DNA of 43,485 nt, taken from assembly GCA_030668485.1 (NCBI GenBank), contig DAOUTW010000034.1:1-43485 (forward strand), read 5' to 3'. Below are positions 8,020 through 16,112 of this stretch, piece after piece. Origin of the DNA: Candidatus Zixiibacteriota bacterium. Its GTDB lineage: Bacteria; Zixibacteria; MSB-5A5; GN15; JAAZOE01. The notes below the pieces were generated by a model. That model was given only the letters and a program-made list of their open reading frames with translations. It was not told the origin of the DNA and made no database searches. Each line of letters opens with the position of its first letter. Positions within the stretch are counted from its first letter, which is position 1. A program made the translations under genes and the position numbers.

Positions 8020-8783
8020 CAATAGGCCTCCGGAGAATGGGGATAATGGCAATCCCAACACAGGTAACGCTGGCCATGACTCGCCATTTCGACCCTTGGA
8101 ATACCCTTGGAAGCGTCGGCATCGTCGGCATGGCATTTCCCGCACAAAGCCCTCTCTACCGGTTTTTGTGCCAGGGCCGACCGGGGATCGGTCAAATGCT
8201 CTGCAGCCACAACATGGCATTCCGTACAATCCAGAGTGGCGTGGTGAGACACCGCCTTCTGGTTGGCGATATCGCGATGGCAGGCGGAACATTCCTCTGG
8301 GGCATGAGGCAGCAAAGGATTGTGAGGGTCATGACAGAAAATGCAGGCATGGCCCGGATTGTGCAGGGCCGGTATGATTTGAGGAAACCCCGATGGCCGA
8401 GCCGGATCATACCCATGACACAGAGGGCAGAACCCCCTGTCTCGCGGCGCATCCGGAAGGTATTCGCTCGGATCTTCAATATGTTTAGCCGCCGGACCGT
8501 GACAGACCTCGCAGGCTACACCCCGATGATTGGATTGGTTCTTTAATTCCATCATATCATCATGACATTCATTGCAACTGTAATAACCGGCATAACTCAT
8601 TGGGTGAGCCAGATTATCCTCAATAGCCTGGGAGCGGTAATGACCGAGCTCGCCAAACGTCGGCGGCACCAAAAGATACCGGGCGACAATTAAAGCCGTT
8701 ATGACCAAAATAAACAGAATTCCCAGCGGGATAAGTTGTTGCGGGACATTGAATTTTATATTTGTGCGTTTTTTTATTTGCAT
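8019..8783 (-). CDS. Octaheme c-type cytochrome with N-terminal membrane anchor
   Basis: First gene of the redox operon. I use ATG 8783 rather than the TTG at 8792. The 254-residue product has one N-terminal membrane helix (LIPLGILFILVITALIVARYLL) and then eight CxxCH heme sites (CNECH, CEVCH, CPLCH, CIFCH, CSACH, CTECH, CGKCH, CWDCH). Several extra histidines (for example NQSNHRG, SHHATLD) could be distal ligands. It resembles membrane-tethered cytochromes of the NapC/NrfH or ACIII ActA type in topology, but with eight hemes rather than four or five. Its stop codon overlaps the ferredoxin start, so the two are translationally coupled and probably partners. Confidence 0.88.
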   Translation of the reverse strand: MQIKKRTNIKFNVPQQLIPLGILFILVITALIVARYLLVPPTFGELGHYRSQAIEDNLAHPMSYAGYYSCNECHDDMMELKNQSNHRGVACEVCHGPAAKHIEDPSEYLPDAPRDRGFCPLCHGYDPARPSGFPQIIPALHNPGHACIFCHDPHNPLLPHAPEECSACHRDIANQKAVSHHATLDCTECHVVAAEHLTDPRSALAQKPVERALCGKCHADDADASKGIPRVEMASHGQRYLCWDCHYPHSPEAY

Positions 8784-8815
8784 TTTTCTCAAAAGGCCGT
8801 ATTATTTAGTATGAA

Positions 8816-8843
8816 AGTATACAAAAAATGTCTTTCAAGTCAA
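8816..8843 (-). promoter_or_regulatory. Sigma-70 promoter of the redox operon
   Basis: On the minus strand, TTGACT (8843-8838) and TATACT (8821-8816) are separated by 16 bases, placing transcription start about 25 bases before the first cytochrome start codon. Confidence 0.55.
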
Positions 8844-8965
8844 CATATTTATGATTAAAAACTATTTTTTTTTGGTTATTAAAAAGTATACGAAGTTTTG
8901 AATCGGCGCGTTAGCTTTTTGTAATAGAAATACATTATCTCGCACCATTAACAGGGCAGGTTGTT

Positions 8966-9094
8966 ATGATTTCTGAATTTTATATCTTTCTGGCCGTAGT
9001 CGGTGTGGCAATCGTGTTAACGGGAGTGGTTGTTATCGCCATCGTTGTAGAAATGAAAAAAGGCCAACAGAACGTCGGCGAGCCCAGCGAATAA
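8966..9094 (+). CDS. Small single-pass membrane protein, 42 residues
   Basis: ATG 8966 follows an AGGGCAGG site. The 42-residue product has one strongly hydrophobic helix (FLAVVGVAIVLTGVVVIAIVV) and a short charged tail (EMKKGQQNVGEPSE). It diverges from the redox operon. Small subunits of this form are common in respiratory complexes, so it may be an accessory subunit, but I recognise no family. Support comes from a clean start site, a full membrane helix followed by positive charges, and a position in an otherwise empty gap. Confidence 0.55.
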   Translation: MISEFYIFLAVVGVAIVLTGVVVIAIVVEMKKGQQNVGEPSE

Positions 9095-9269
9095 GTTCAG
9101 CAACCAATCAATTTTCACCCGTTTATATGTGTACCTAATTATTGGATAACCCCATCCCCATTAAGACTTTGCCGGCAGCCTTGCGCACCCTTTATTCCAT
9201 AACATGTTCTCCAAATCGTCCGGTATTTTTAAGCTGGCATCTCACCTATTTTTATGTATTTTGCAGACG

Positions 9270-9893
9270 ATGGAAAAAAATATGAATCCAAAAGAGAAAA
9301 AAACTATCCAAATTGATGAAAAGGAATTGGTGCGGCTGGCTCAGTCCGGCGATTTCAAGGCTTTTACCACCCTTATTGAGGGTTACCGGCCCAAAATCTT
9401 CGGTCTGGCGCTGAAACTGGCTAAAAACCGCGAGGATGCGGAAGATATTTTTCAGGAGACTTTCTTGAAGGCAATTGATAACATAAAGAAGTTTCGCGCC
9501 GAATCGTCGTTCGGAACCTGGCTCTACACAATTGGTGTTAATGTCGTGCGAGCCAAATACGGCCGCGACAGCAAAGGCGAACTTCTGCCGCTTGAAGATT
9601 ATCTTCCCGCCAGTCACGACCATTCCGATGCCGCAGCGGCTCAATTGTACGACTGGAACGATCCCTTGTCCAAACTGACCAACGAGGAAATCAAGGGCAA
9701 ACTCGATAAGGCGATTCATGAATTGCCGCTCAAATATCGGCTTCCGTTCCTTTTGCGGTACACGCAGGAGATGTCGGTGCAGGAAGTGGCTGACACCCTT
9801 AATATCAAACTGGCCAACGCCAAATCACGAATCCTGCGAGCCCGGATGGCCCTGCGGCAAAATTTGAACGAATATTTTTCCGAGGATAATTAA
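9270..9893 (+). CDS. ECF-type RNA polymerase sigma factor
   Basis: About 207 residues with sigma region 2 (LVRLAQSGDFKAFTTLIEGY ... NREDAEDIFQETFLKAIDNI ... SSFGTWLYTIGVNVVRAKYG) and region 4 (LPLKYRLPFLLRYTQEMSVQEVADTLNIKLANAKSRILRARMALRQ, summarised here in parts). It directs RNA polymerase to a small regulon, probably envelope-related. The start is uncertain: ATG 9270 or ATG 9282 are both plausible and both lack a strong ribosome binding site; an earlier ATG at 9204 looks unlikely. It is followed directly by its probable anti-sigma factor. Confidence 0.92.
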   Translation: MEKNMNPKEKKTIQIDEKELVRLAQSGDFKAFTTLIEGYRPKIFGLALKLAKNREDAEDIFQETFLKAIDNIKKFRAESSFGTWLYTIGVNVVRAKYGRDSKGELLPLEDYLPASHDHSDAAAAQLYDWNDPLSKLTNEEIKGKLDKAIHELPLKYRLPFLLRYTQEMSVQEVADTLNIKLANAKSRILRARMALRQNLNEYFSEDN

Positions 9894-9894
9894 T

Positions 9895-10143
9895 ATGGGA
9901 CGCTGTGACGATTTAATAGGCAATTTGTCCGATTTCATAGACGGCGAACTCGATGCCGAAACATGCAGTGAACTGGAAAAACATCTGGCCGGCTGCAAAA
10001 ACTGCCGCCTAATGGTCGACAGTATGAAAATGACGGTGAAGCTATGCCGTGACGGTGTTCAAGAGGAGCTTCCGCCCTCTTTAAAGAAGAGGCTTGATAA
10101 AAAATTGGCCGAACGCTGGAAAAAGCAATTCGGGCATTTGTAG
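9895..10143 (+). CDS. Zinc-finger anti-sigma factor, short and soluble
   Basis: An 82-residue protein starting one base after the sigma-factor stop codon. It has the zinc-binding anti-sigma pattern HLAGCKNC (H-x3-C-x2-C) in its first half, after an N-terminal FIDGELD segment typical of this family. Unlike many relatives it has no membrane helix, so it may sense a cytoplasmic signal such as redox state rather than an envelope signal. It would bind and hold the adjacent ECF sigma factor. Confidence 0.82.
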   Translation: MGRCDDLIGNLSDFIDGELDAETCSELEKHLAGCKNCRLMVDSMKMTVKLCRDGVQEELPPSLKKRLDKKLAERWKKQFGHL

Positions 10144-10766
10144 AAGCTGGAACCCACCCCCGATTGTTTCGCCCTGTTTCCCGGCAGATCGAATCGGACA
10201 GGCCCCCCAGTCGATTATACATACACCCCGACGGTAATTCGCCTCCTATAGTTGGTTGCTGAGCTTGGGTTTGCACAAGATTTGGCTTTGTTTGCTCATT
10301 TTTTAAAAAACTTTTTTTTGCCTCCCATTTTCTGCCGCTAATTTTGTGCATGGCGATGTTTCGCATTGGGTTATGTCGAATTGGGTTCGTTTGTTCACTT
10401 TTTGGCATAATTAGGTTTCCTCCTGTCCGGCAGCCACATTCCGGCCCTTTAATAATAGGTGGTGAAGCCAGATTTAACAGCAAAGTTGTGGTGTTTTTGT
10501 CGGGGGATTAGATATGTATTGAAACCCGGAGCAAAGCTCCGGGCCACGCACCGCGTACTAATGCGCACCGATTCGCGTACCTTTCGCAATAACGTAACTA
10601 ATTACAATACCATGAGTTATTCAGCATAAGCTGCTTCGTGCGCACCACGTGCGTACCGTTCTGCGTACCTTACCATAAATCGATACCATCACATGCGACA
10701 TTGTGACCATTGCGCAATCGCTTATCCCCAAATATGTTATACGTTTATTAACACCGCACTGCGTTC
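10144..10766. other. Intergenic region with hairpin, decayed ORF and candidate activator sites
   Basis: No intact gene is seen. The minus strand at about 10260-10400 carries a fragment similar to the C-terminal tail of the protein encoded at 40902-41552 (a lysine-rich stretch followed by KNEQTKPN here, KMSDQSQ there). A perfect hairpin CCCGGAGC-AAA-GCTCCGGG lies at 10525-10543. From 10553 to 10668 the motif GCG(T/C)AC occurs six times (10553, 10563, 10575, 10640, 10651, 10663). These are candidate enhancer sites for the sigma-54 promoter that follows. Confidence 0.45.
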
Positions 10767-10783
10767 TTGGCATGGATGTTGTT
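10767..10783 (+). promoter_or_regulatory. Sigma-54 (-24/-12) promoter, copy 1
   Basis: TTGGCATGGATGTTGTT fits the sigma-54 consensus TGGCAYG-N4-TTGYW, with the GG and TG elements correctly spaced. The predicted start near 10793 coincides with the left edge of the sequence shared with copy 2. A sigma-54 activator is encoded nearby (13968-16112). Confidence 0.65.
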
Positions 10784-10792
10784 GGTCCTTCT

Positions 10793-11127
10793 CTGCGCAT
10801 TGCAGGATTCCTTACCTCCGTTGTTTTGGGGTGTGGCCGGCCCGCCTGATGCGGGCCGGCTGAAAATGTAGAACCTCTCTTATCTATCGCATGGCGGGCG
10901 ACCTGATGCCGTCGCCCGCCACCCAAAAGGGTGTTTTCGGGGACAGGTCGACTGCGCGAAGATGATTATGAACGTTGCGAGTGTTAGCAAATAATTATCC
11001 CGGGCCGGGTGGCGCTTGATACGAAGCTGAAGGGGGCTGCTGAAGCACAGCCCCGCCCGCCCTTCCGGTCCGGTTAAGAAAATTGCAGGTTGGGGAACAT
11101 CAGATACCGAATGGAAGGGGCAGCATC
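10793..11127 (+). ncRNA. Structured 5' leader, copy 1, with CTGAWGC-loop hairpins
   Basis: The leader shares long stretches with the one at 16367-16551. Hairpin 1 is GCCGGCCCGC-CTGAT-GCGGGCCGGC (10836-10860). Hairpin 2 is GGCGGGCGAC-CTGATGCC-GTCGCCCGCC (10893-10920). A segment absent from copy 2 (about 10925-11081) adds hairpin 3, GGGGCTG-CTGAAGCA-CAGCCCC (11033-11054), enclosed by an outer stem CCGGGCCGG/CCGGTCCGG (11000-11008 with 11065-11073). The CTGAWGC sequence recurs at the top of all of them. None is followed by a T-run, so they are not typical terminators. Confidence 0.6.
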
Positions 11128-11220
11128 ATGTGTCACCAAACCAGACCGATCCGCGACCCGCCGGAAATAATGTCAAACTGTCACCCATTGGACGATGGGG
11201 GGCTGACAAAATGTGGTTGA
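11128..11220 (+). CDS. Small leader ORF, copy 1 (MCHQTRPIRDPPE peptide)
   Basis: Encodes 30 residues beginning MCHQTRPIRDPPE, with a GGGG ribosome binding site (AAGGGGCAGCATCATG). The same 13 residues begin the small ORF at 16552. The three base differences between the two copies in this part (CAC/CAT, CCG/CCA, CCG/CCT) are all silent third-position changes. In the overlapping MEGAAS frame the same differences change the protein. After residue 13 the two diverge. It lies between the hairpin leader and the lipoprotein-like gene and could be a leader peptide or a secreted or intracellular signal peptide. Confidence 0.5.
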   Translation: MCHQTRPIRDPPEIMSNCHPLDDGGLTKCG

Positions 11221-11261
11221 CTAATCCAACAAAAGAAACTATGTAAAAGGAGGCAGTAATC

Positions 11262-12164
11262 ATGAAAAGGAGAATACTTATGCTGGCAACCATTCTGATG
11301 GTTGTGCATCTCTTTTGGGGATGCGAGGCGGTTGTTGATCCTGTTTCAATAGCATCATCTCAGAACCTTCAGAAAACGCAAATCATCGAAATTCCCGAAC
11401 AACTGGATGAAAACATTATCGCCACGGTTATGGGCGGAGGTACGCCCGATTTTATCGATACTCTGCTGAACAACAGCGTGGTTTCAATCTACGGCGTCGA
11501 CACTACCGGCGATGCCGTAATCGTCGCTTTTTCCTATACTGTTGATGAAGGTCCCGCTATCGAGCGCATTGTACAGATTGAGCATTCGCTGAAACATCTG
11601 ATCTTATATGATATCGCCGGAACGCCGCTTTCGGGATATAGTATAACGGCCAATGATTCCAAGATTGATCTTACGGTATTTTCCGGTGGCAATTTTATAG
11701 CCATGTCGCATTCTGATTCACCCGGGACGGAAGTCATCGCTGAAGTTTTGTACGATGGCCAGCTGTCCCAGGCAGTATTTGCCGACGATAATGAATTCGA
11801 TTCGGCTATGGCGCTTTATGATGCCGTTTATACCGGCGGATATGATCGCAATCTCCTGTCCCCCAATGAGCAGGCCATCATTGAAAAAGCGGAAGTTATT
11901 GCTCTTTGGACCGAGCTGAGTACGGAGCAGGAAACCGACATCGAAACTGCCGTACAGCTATCTCTTGACAGCGATTTCCAAGGCTTTATCGACGCCGGGT
12001 ATTCGCCGGATGAACCGGTTAATAAATTACCCGATTGGCTGAAAGCAATCTGCAAAATGATTCGTATCGTGAAAAAGATATGCGATATAATCTTTGGCGC
12101 CGTTGTTTGTGAATATGTCGAAGTGCTTGTTTTGTTATGCGATGCTGCGGAGGCAATCTTATAG
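11262..12164 (+). CDS. Lipoprotein-like protein with Cys-rich hydrophobic C-terminal tail, copy 1
   Basis: A 300-residue protein starting after AAAGGAGG. The N-terminus is a signal sequence ending in Cys21 (HLFWGC), a weak lipobox. The central domain is acidic and beta-rich and is not recognised. The last 40 residues switch character: WLKAICKMIRIVKKIC then a hydrophobic run with two more cysteines (spacing C-x9-C-x8-C-x9-C). The copy 2 protein at 16662 has the same plan, with Cys21 and a Cys-rich hydrophobic tail. Such a tail is reminiscent of bacteriocins carried at the C-terminus of a longer precursor (halocin C8 type), but this is only a resemblance. It is expressed from the sigma-54 cassette. 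Confidence 0.7.
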   Translation: MKRRILMLATILMVVHLFWGCEAVVDPVSIASSQNLQKTQIIEIPEQLDENIIATVMGGGTPDFIDTLLNNSVVSIYGVDTTGDAVIVAFSYTVDEGPAIERIVQIEHSLKHLILYDIAGTPLSGYSITANDSKIDLTVFSGGNFIAMSHSDSPGTEVIAEVLYDGQLSQAVFADDNEFDSAMALYDAVYTGGYDRNLLSPNEQAIIEKAEVIALWTELSTEQETDIETAVQLSLDSDFQGFIDAGYSPDEPVNKLPDWLKAICKMIRIVKKICDIIFGAVVCEYVEVLVLLCDAAEAIL

Positions 12165-12207
12165 ACCGAAATGGTGTAATTTAAACCTGATTGAATGCGA
12201 GGAATTT

Positions 12208-13239
12208 ATGCGACAAATAGTAATCCTTCACATTATTCTGGCGATTGTAATGATGACCTCGCCATTATTTGGAGACATGACCACCACTGATCGAACGTCC
12301 ATGCGGGCTATGGGGATTACTATTAGTGAAACAACCAATTTAACTTCAATCAAGGGTGACCGTTCAAGATCCGAGGAGTTGAACTCCTCGGATCAGTTTA
12401 TGATGCTTGCTCTCGATAATTGGAATGAAAAATCGCTTTCGATTAAACGCCTTGATTCGGGCGTCTGTTGGACGATCTATCCTGACGATTCATCATATGG
12501 TGAGGAATTACTTCGCTATACCCCGGACACCATTACGCGATTCCAGGCCAGCATGCCCGGTCTCGATGATGAGTTTAATCCAAAGCCAGAAATGCCTGAT
12601 TGGGTATTGCTTTCGAAAACTGAATATCATGATACCTGCCTCGGGTTCCCCTGTATGGTGATCGAGTCATCCGCATGCATTTCAGGCGAGAAAAACAAGG
12701 GCGACAGCATGATTGCCACATGTCAGTTTTGGGTGGTATCAGATGACGACTACTTCGATGAAGCGGCAACTCATGATCAAAAATTAAGGGACGTCGCCGG
12801 ACTACCGGAGGATTATAAATTCTCCATTTTCGGCGCTATTCTCAGCCAATTCAATATCACTTTTGCTGATCTGGCGTTGGATTCTCTTCAAGGTTTTCCG
12901 GTTAAGGCGGAAATTTCGATCCGTGCCGGGGTAATCGGTGAATACAAAAATGATCTCCAACCCGATATAATGGCCGATGAAATTGTCTCCGAAGAAATAC
13001 TTGAAAGTGAAGCGGCCCTTATGGAGGCTGACACAGGAATTACATCGGTTGAAACCGATCAGGCCCTCAAGGATTCCATGTATGACTTGCACAAAGAGTT
13101 TTTCGAACAGGTGAAGACAAAAGTCGAGACCGGCATAATGGAATTGACAGGTATAAAATACGAGGTAGTCAACATCGACACCACGACCGTTTTGCCTGAC
13201 AGTCTCTTCGAAATCCCAACGGGATTCACTAAGCGATGA
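12208..13239 (+). CDS. Secreted DUF4412-like protein
   Basis: The ATG at 12208 follows GAGG and opens a signal peptide (MRQIVILHIILAIVMMTSPLFG). The open frame continues upstream to 12094, but that overlaps the previous gene without a start site. The 343-residue product has features I associate with DUF4412: an N-terminal TTTDRTSMRAMG...KGDRSRSE stretch, a central beta-rich part, and the terminal DSLFEIPTGFTKR. Its role is unknown. It follows the copy 1 lipoprotein by 43 bases and is probably co-transcribed. The last 15 codons of a paralogue survive at 17649-17714, after the copy 2 lipoprotein. Confidence 0.7.
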   Translation: MRQIVILHIILAIVMMTSPLFGDMTTTDRTSMRAMGITISETTNLTSIKGDRSRSEELNSSDQFMMLALDNWNEKSLSIKRLDSGVCWTIYPDDSSYGEELLRYTPDTITRFQASMPGLDDEFNPKPEMPDWVLLSKTEYHDTCLGFPCMVIESSACISGEKNKGDSMIATCQFWVVSDDDYFDEAATHDQKLRDVAGLPEDYKFSIFGAILSQFNITFADLALDSLQGFPVKAEISIRAGVIGEYKNDLQPDIMADEIVSEEILESEAALMEADTGITSVETDQALKDSMYDLHKEFFEQVKTKVETGIMELTGIKYEVVNIDTTTVLPDSLFEIPTGFTKR

Positions 13240-13259
13240 AATAGAGTCATATTGTTCCA

Positions 13260-13294
13260 ACGGCCCATGCCACATCCGGATGGGCCGTCTTATT
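13260..13294 (+). terminator. Rho-independent terminator
   Basis: ACGGCCCA and TGGGCCGT form an 8-bp stem with a 13-base loop, followed by CTTATT. It closes the copy 1 cassette. Confidence 0.6.
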
Positions 13295-13645
13295 CATGAT
13301 CAAGTCGTCAAATCCAGCCGCTTGGCCGTGCCTGAAGTCTCAAATGACCAAATTATGATCATATGAACACCCCTAAAGTAATCCTATTTTCTGCTTGACA
13401 GACTTTTGTTAATCTATTAACTTTCCGATAGATAGAGTAAGAGAGGTGAGGCTGGGGAAAAGAATCATCTCGAAAAGGCATCGCTCACCAAGCGACATAT
13501 GAATTTTGGAAAGGCCTGAAACGCTACATAAGCGCCTTTTCTGGTTGGGATTATTTCGACAAAATAAACAGGCTTTTGTCTCCGGGCATTTTGTCTGACG
13601 ATGGATAGGTAAACTTTACACAACCTCTATTGCGGAGGTGATAAC
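13295..13645. other. Long 5' region before the small secreted protein gene
   Basis: A TTGACA at about 13396 with a weak -10 (TAACTT, 17 bases later) could be a promoter. The transcript would carry a leader of about 200 bases with a hairpin GAAAGG...CCTTTTC enclosing CGC...GCG at about 13508-13542. No known riboswitch was recognised. Confidence 0.35.
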
Positions 13646-14008
13646 ATGAAACGGATAATAATGGGGCTTGGCGTAGGGGTTATTTTACTTCTATGCTTTT
13701 CCACATCACTCCAGGCCTTTGATCGTGATATAAATCTCCCCAGCCCGAATGCTTCCGACCCAAAATGGATATTTCAGGCTATTGAAGGAGATGAAGGCGG
13801 TTGGGATGAACCTATTCATTCTCCGGGTATTATCCCTGATGATGGCTTTTGGTGGTTCCCGGTATGGGACGGTGTACTCATTCGACATTTATGGAATAGT
13901 TATATTCTCAGTGATATAAAGCATCCTATAGCAAATACCCAAATCGGAAATATTGGGACGGATGAAAATGCAGAGCCTACGGAAAATAGCAGCTTTACTG
14001 GAAGATAG
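13646..14008 (+). CDS. Small secreted protein, function unknown
   Basis: A 120-residue protein with a strong ribosome binding site (GCGGAGGTGATAAC before ATG) and a signal peptide (MKRIIMGLGVGVILLLCFSTSLQA). The mature part is about 95 residues, rich in Trp, Pro and Asp (DDGFWWFPVWDG). No family is recognised. Its last 41 bases overlap the start of the activator gene in another frame, so the two are translationally linked. It could be the sensory or signal partner of the TPR-linked activator; this is inference from position. Confidence 0.65.
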   Translation: MKRIIMGLGVGVILLLCFSTSLQAFDRDINLPSPNASDPKWIFQAIEGDEGGWDEPIHSPGIIPDDGFWWFPVWDGVLIRHLWNSYILSDIKHPIANTQIGNIGTDENAEPTENSSFTGR

Positions 14009-16112
14009 GAAATTCAAAGAAGCTGTAGAACAAACTAAGCTTCTGAATATTAGTGAATTTTCATCCGCTGATCGGGCCTATTTTCGTTTATTGGAAATCG
14101 AGGCGAAGATACTGTGTGGTGAGTACGATGTCGATGCTCAATTGGATGAAGTATTGGAGTATTACAAAAGTAGCACTGACACTTTTAAGTTTGCTAAAGC
14201 AAAATACTTGCATGGATGGTTATTGTCGCTACGCGGTGATTATCGAGACGCGAGAGAGAGTTTAATAGAGGCCTATGTTAGTTTCAAAAGATGTAGCGAT
14301 AATCTCTGGCAGGCAAGATCATTAAACAGACTCGGCTTTATTTGTTTCACTCTGGGAGATATCGATTCCGCAGTTGAGCATATACAGAGGGCAATTGGAT
14401 TATATCTAACATCAGACGAAGAAAAGCATGTTATTTCCTGTACTCTGAACCTCGCGACTATTTTAAGCTTTGCAGGCAAATTATGCGATGCAACAAAGGC
14501 TTTCCTAAATCTTCATGACTCAATAAAAGTGCTAAAGGAAAAAAGCCTTTGCATCTACCACGCTCAATTTTCGGTGGTTTTGGCTATCACCGGTCATATA
14601 GAGGCTGGCAAAGAAGAGCTTCGCAAAATAAATAGTTATATAAAGGATTTCCCCCGCGAGCGTGCCATCTACTACGAAAACCTCGGATGGATTCATCTGC
14701 TTGAGGAAGATTATCAAAGCGCCGAAAAAGCTCTGCTCGAAGGCTTGAAAATATCCCTCGAAATCGCACCCAAATCGGCCCTGATATCGCAAATCAAAAG
14801 ACGCCTCGCCGACGCCTGCTTCGGACTCGGCCAATTCGAAAAGGCCAAAAAATACGCCGACGAAGCGATGGTCGTCGCCGAAAATATCAACGAACGCGTC
14901 GAAATCGCCGCCTGCTGGCGCGTCTATGCCCAACTGGAAGCAAGGGACGGCAACGAACCGGCCGCCCGGCAATGGTTCACCAAAGCGATCGACATGTTCG
15001 CCATGATCAGCTCGCGCTACGAACTGGCCGCCACCCGCTACCTCGCCGCCGTCTCGGGGATGTATCACAACGGCGAACGGCAGGTGCTGTTGTATCTGGC
15101 GCGTGAATATTTCGAAAGCGAAGATGTCCGTCACTATGTCGAAAAAATCGACCGCGAAATAAAACGAACCCGCCGCCTCCCGATGCCCCGCCGGGTCGAT
15201 GACAACGGCCAACCACCGACTATCATCACTGTCAATCCCAAAATGAAAAAGCTGGTCGAACTGGCCGAAAATGTCGCCCTCGCCGACATGACTGTCCTCC
15301 TCACCGGCCCCACCGGCACCGGCAAAGACCTGCTGGCCGCTTTCATCCATTACCATTCGGGCCGCAAAGGCCGGTTCATCTCAGTCAATTCCGCCGCCAT
15401 CCCCGACCAGATGATCGAATCGGAACTGTTCGGATACAAAAAAGGCGCCTACACCGGTGCCGACAAAGCCACCACCGGCCTGATCGAATGCGCTGAGGGA
15501 GGGACGTTTTACCTCAACGAAATCGCCGACGCCTCGCCCGAAATGCAAGCCAAACTGCTCGATGTCATCGAAAACCGCACCGTCCGGCGACTGGGCGAAC
15601 GGCAGTCGCGCAAGATCGATTTCCGGGTGATCGCCGCTACCAACCATGACCTGGAGCAGATGATCCGCGGCGGCAAGTTCCGCGCCGACCTTTATCATCG
15701 CCTCAACGAGATTCCGATCACACTTCCGGCACTGGCCGACCGCCTCGAAGATATCCCGGCGCTGCTCAAACATTTCCTGACGCAGGCCAAGGTCAGCCTC
15801 AACGGCGATTCCGATCATAAAGCGATCGACCGTCTGGCCGAGGTTTTATCCGGTCGCGCATGGCCCGGCAATGTGCGCGAATTCGAAGCCGGCATCAACC
15901 GCCTGGTTTTCACCTCCAAAGGCGACCTCAACCGCATGATCGCGGCGGCCTCCGACGGCGCGGCACTGACGGAGCGCGAGCAGTTGCAGGAGGCCCTGAT
16001 GCAAACCGGATGGAATCGCACCGAGGCGGCCCGCATCCTGGGCGTCTCCGAGGGCACCATCCGCAACCGCATCAAAAAGTACGACCTGACCGTCGCCGAA
16101 GAAACCACCTGA
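13968..16112 (+). CDS. Sigma-54-dependent transcriptional activator with TPR sensor domain
   Basis: I choose ATG 13968 (GGACGG upstream at good spacing); TTG 13953 and ATG 13962 are alternatives. The 714-residue product has tetratricopeptide-like helical repeats in residues 1 to about 400, an AAA+ sigma-54 activation domain (about 425-650), and a Fis-type helix-turn-helix at the end (NRTEAARILGVSEGTIRNRI). The AAA+ part shows Walker A GPTGTGKD (about 447), the sigma-54 contact loop as GAYTGA (about 493) instead of GAFTGA, and an arginine finger FRADLYHRLN. The Walker B aspartate is asparagine (GGTFYLNEI, N517), which may slow ATP hydrolysis. The first 225 codons are clearly richer in AT than the rest. 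It lies between two sigma-54 promoters, its probable targets. Confidence 0.93.
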   Translation: MQSLRKIAALLEDRKFKEAVEQTKLLNISEFSSADRAYFRLLEIEAKILCGEYDVDAQLDEVLEYYKSSTDTFKFAKAKYLHGWLLSLRGDYRDARESLIEAYVSFKRCSDNLWQARSLNRLGFICFTLGDIDSAVEHIQRAIGLYLTSDEEKHVISCTLNLATILSFAGKLCDATKAFLNLHDSIKVLKEKSLCIYHAQFSVVLAITGHIEAGKEELRKINSYIKDFPRERAIYYENLGWIHLLEEDYQSAEKALLEGLKISLEIAPKSALISQIKRRLADACFGLGQFEKAKKYADEAMVVAENINERVEIAACWRVYAQLEARDGNEPAARQWFTKAIDMFAMISSRYELAATRYLAAVSGMYHNGERQVLLYLAREYFESEDVRHYVEKIDREIKRTRRLPMPRRVDDNGQPPTIITVNPKMKKLVELAENVALADMTVLLTGPTGTGKDLLAAFIHYHSGRKGRFISVNSAAIPDQMIESELFGYKKGAYTGADKATTGLIECAEGGTFYLNEIADASPEMQAKLLDVIENRTVRRLGERQSRKIDFRVIAATNHDLEQMIRGGKFRADLYHRLNEIPITLPALADRLEDIPALLKHFLTQAKVSLNGDSDHKAIDRLAEVLSGRAWPGNVREFEAGINRLVFTSKGDLNRMIAAASDGAALTEREQLQEALMQTGWNRTEAARILGVSEGTIRNRIKKYDLTVAEETT

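Noticed and set aside
8020-8292. Extended N-terminus of the ferredoxin subunit
   Set aside because: It lies in another frame of the octaheme cytochrome gene, and the twin-arginine signal starts only at 8019.
10836-10920. Hammerhead ribozyme, because of the CUGAU sequence
   Set aside because: CUGAU is at the top of a hairpin and is followed by GC, not GA. The GAAA strand and three-way junction are missing.
10836-10920. Rho-independent terminators
   Set aside because: Stems are strong, but no T-run follows either one, and a ribosome binding site with genes lies downstream in both copies.
14532-15818. Long minus-strand open frames opposite the sigma-54 activator
   Set aside because: They mirror a GC-rich coding gene with strong third-position bias and encode no recognisable domain.
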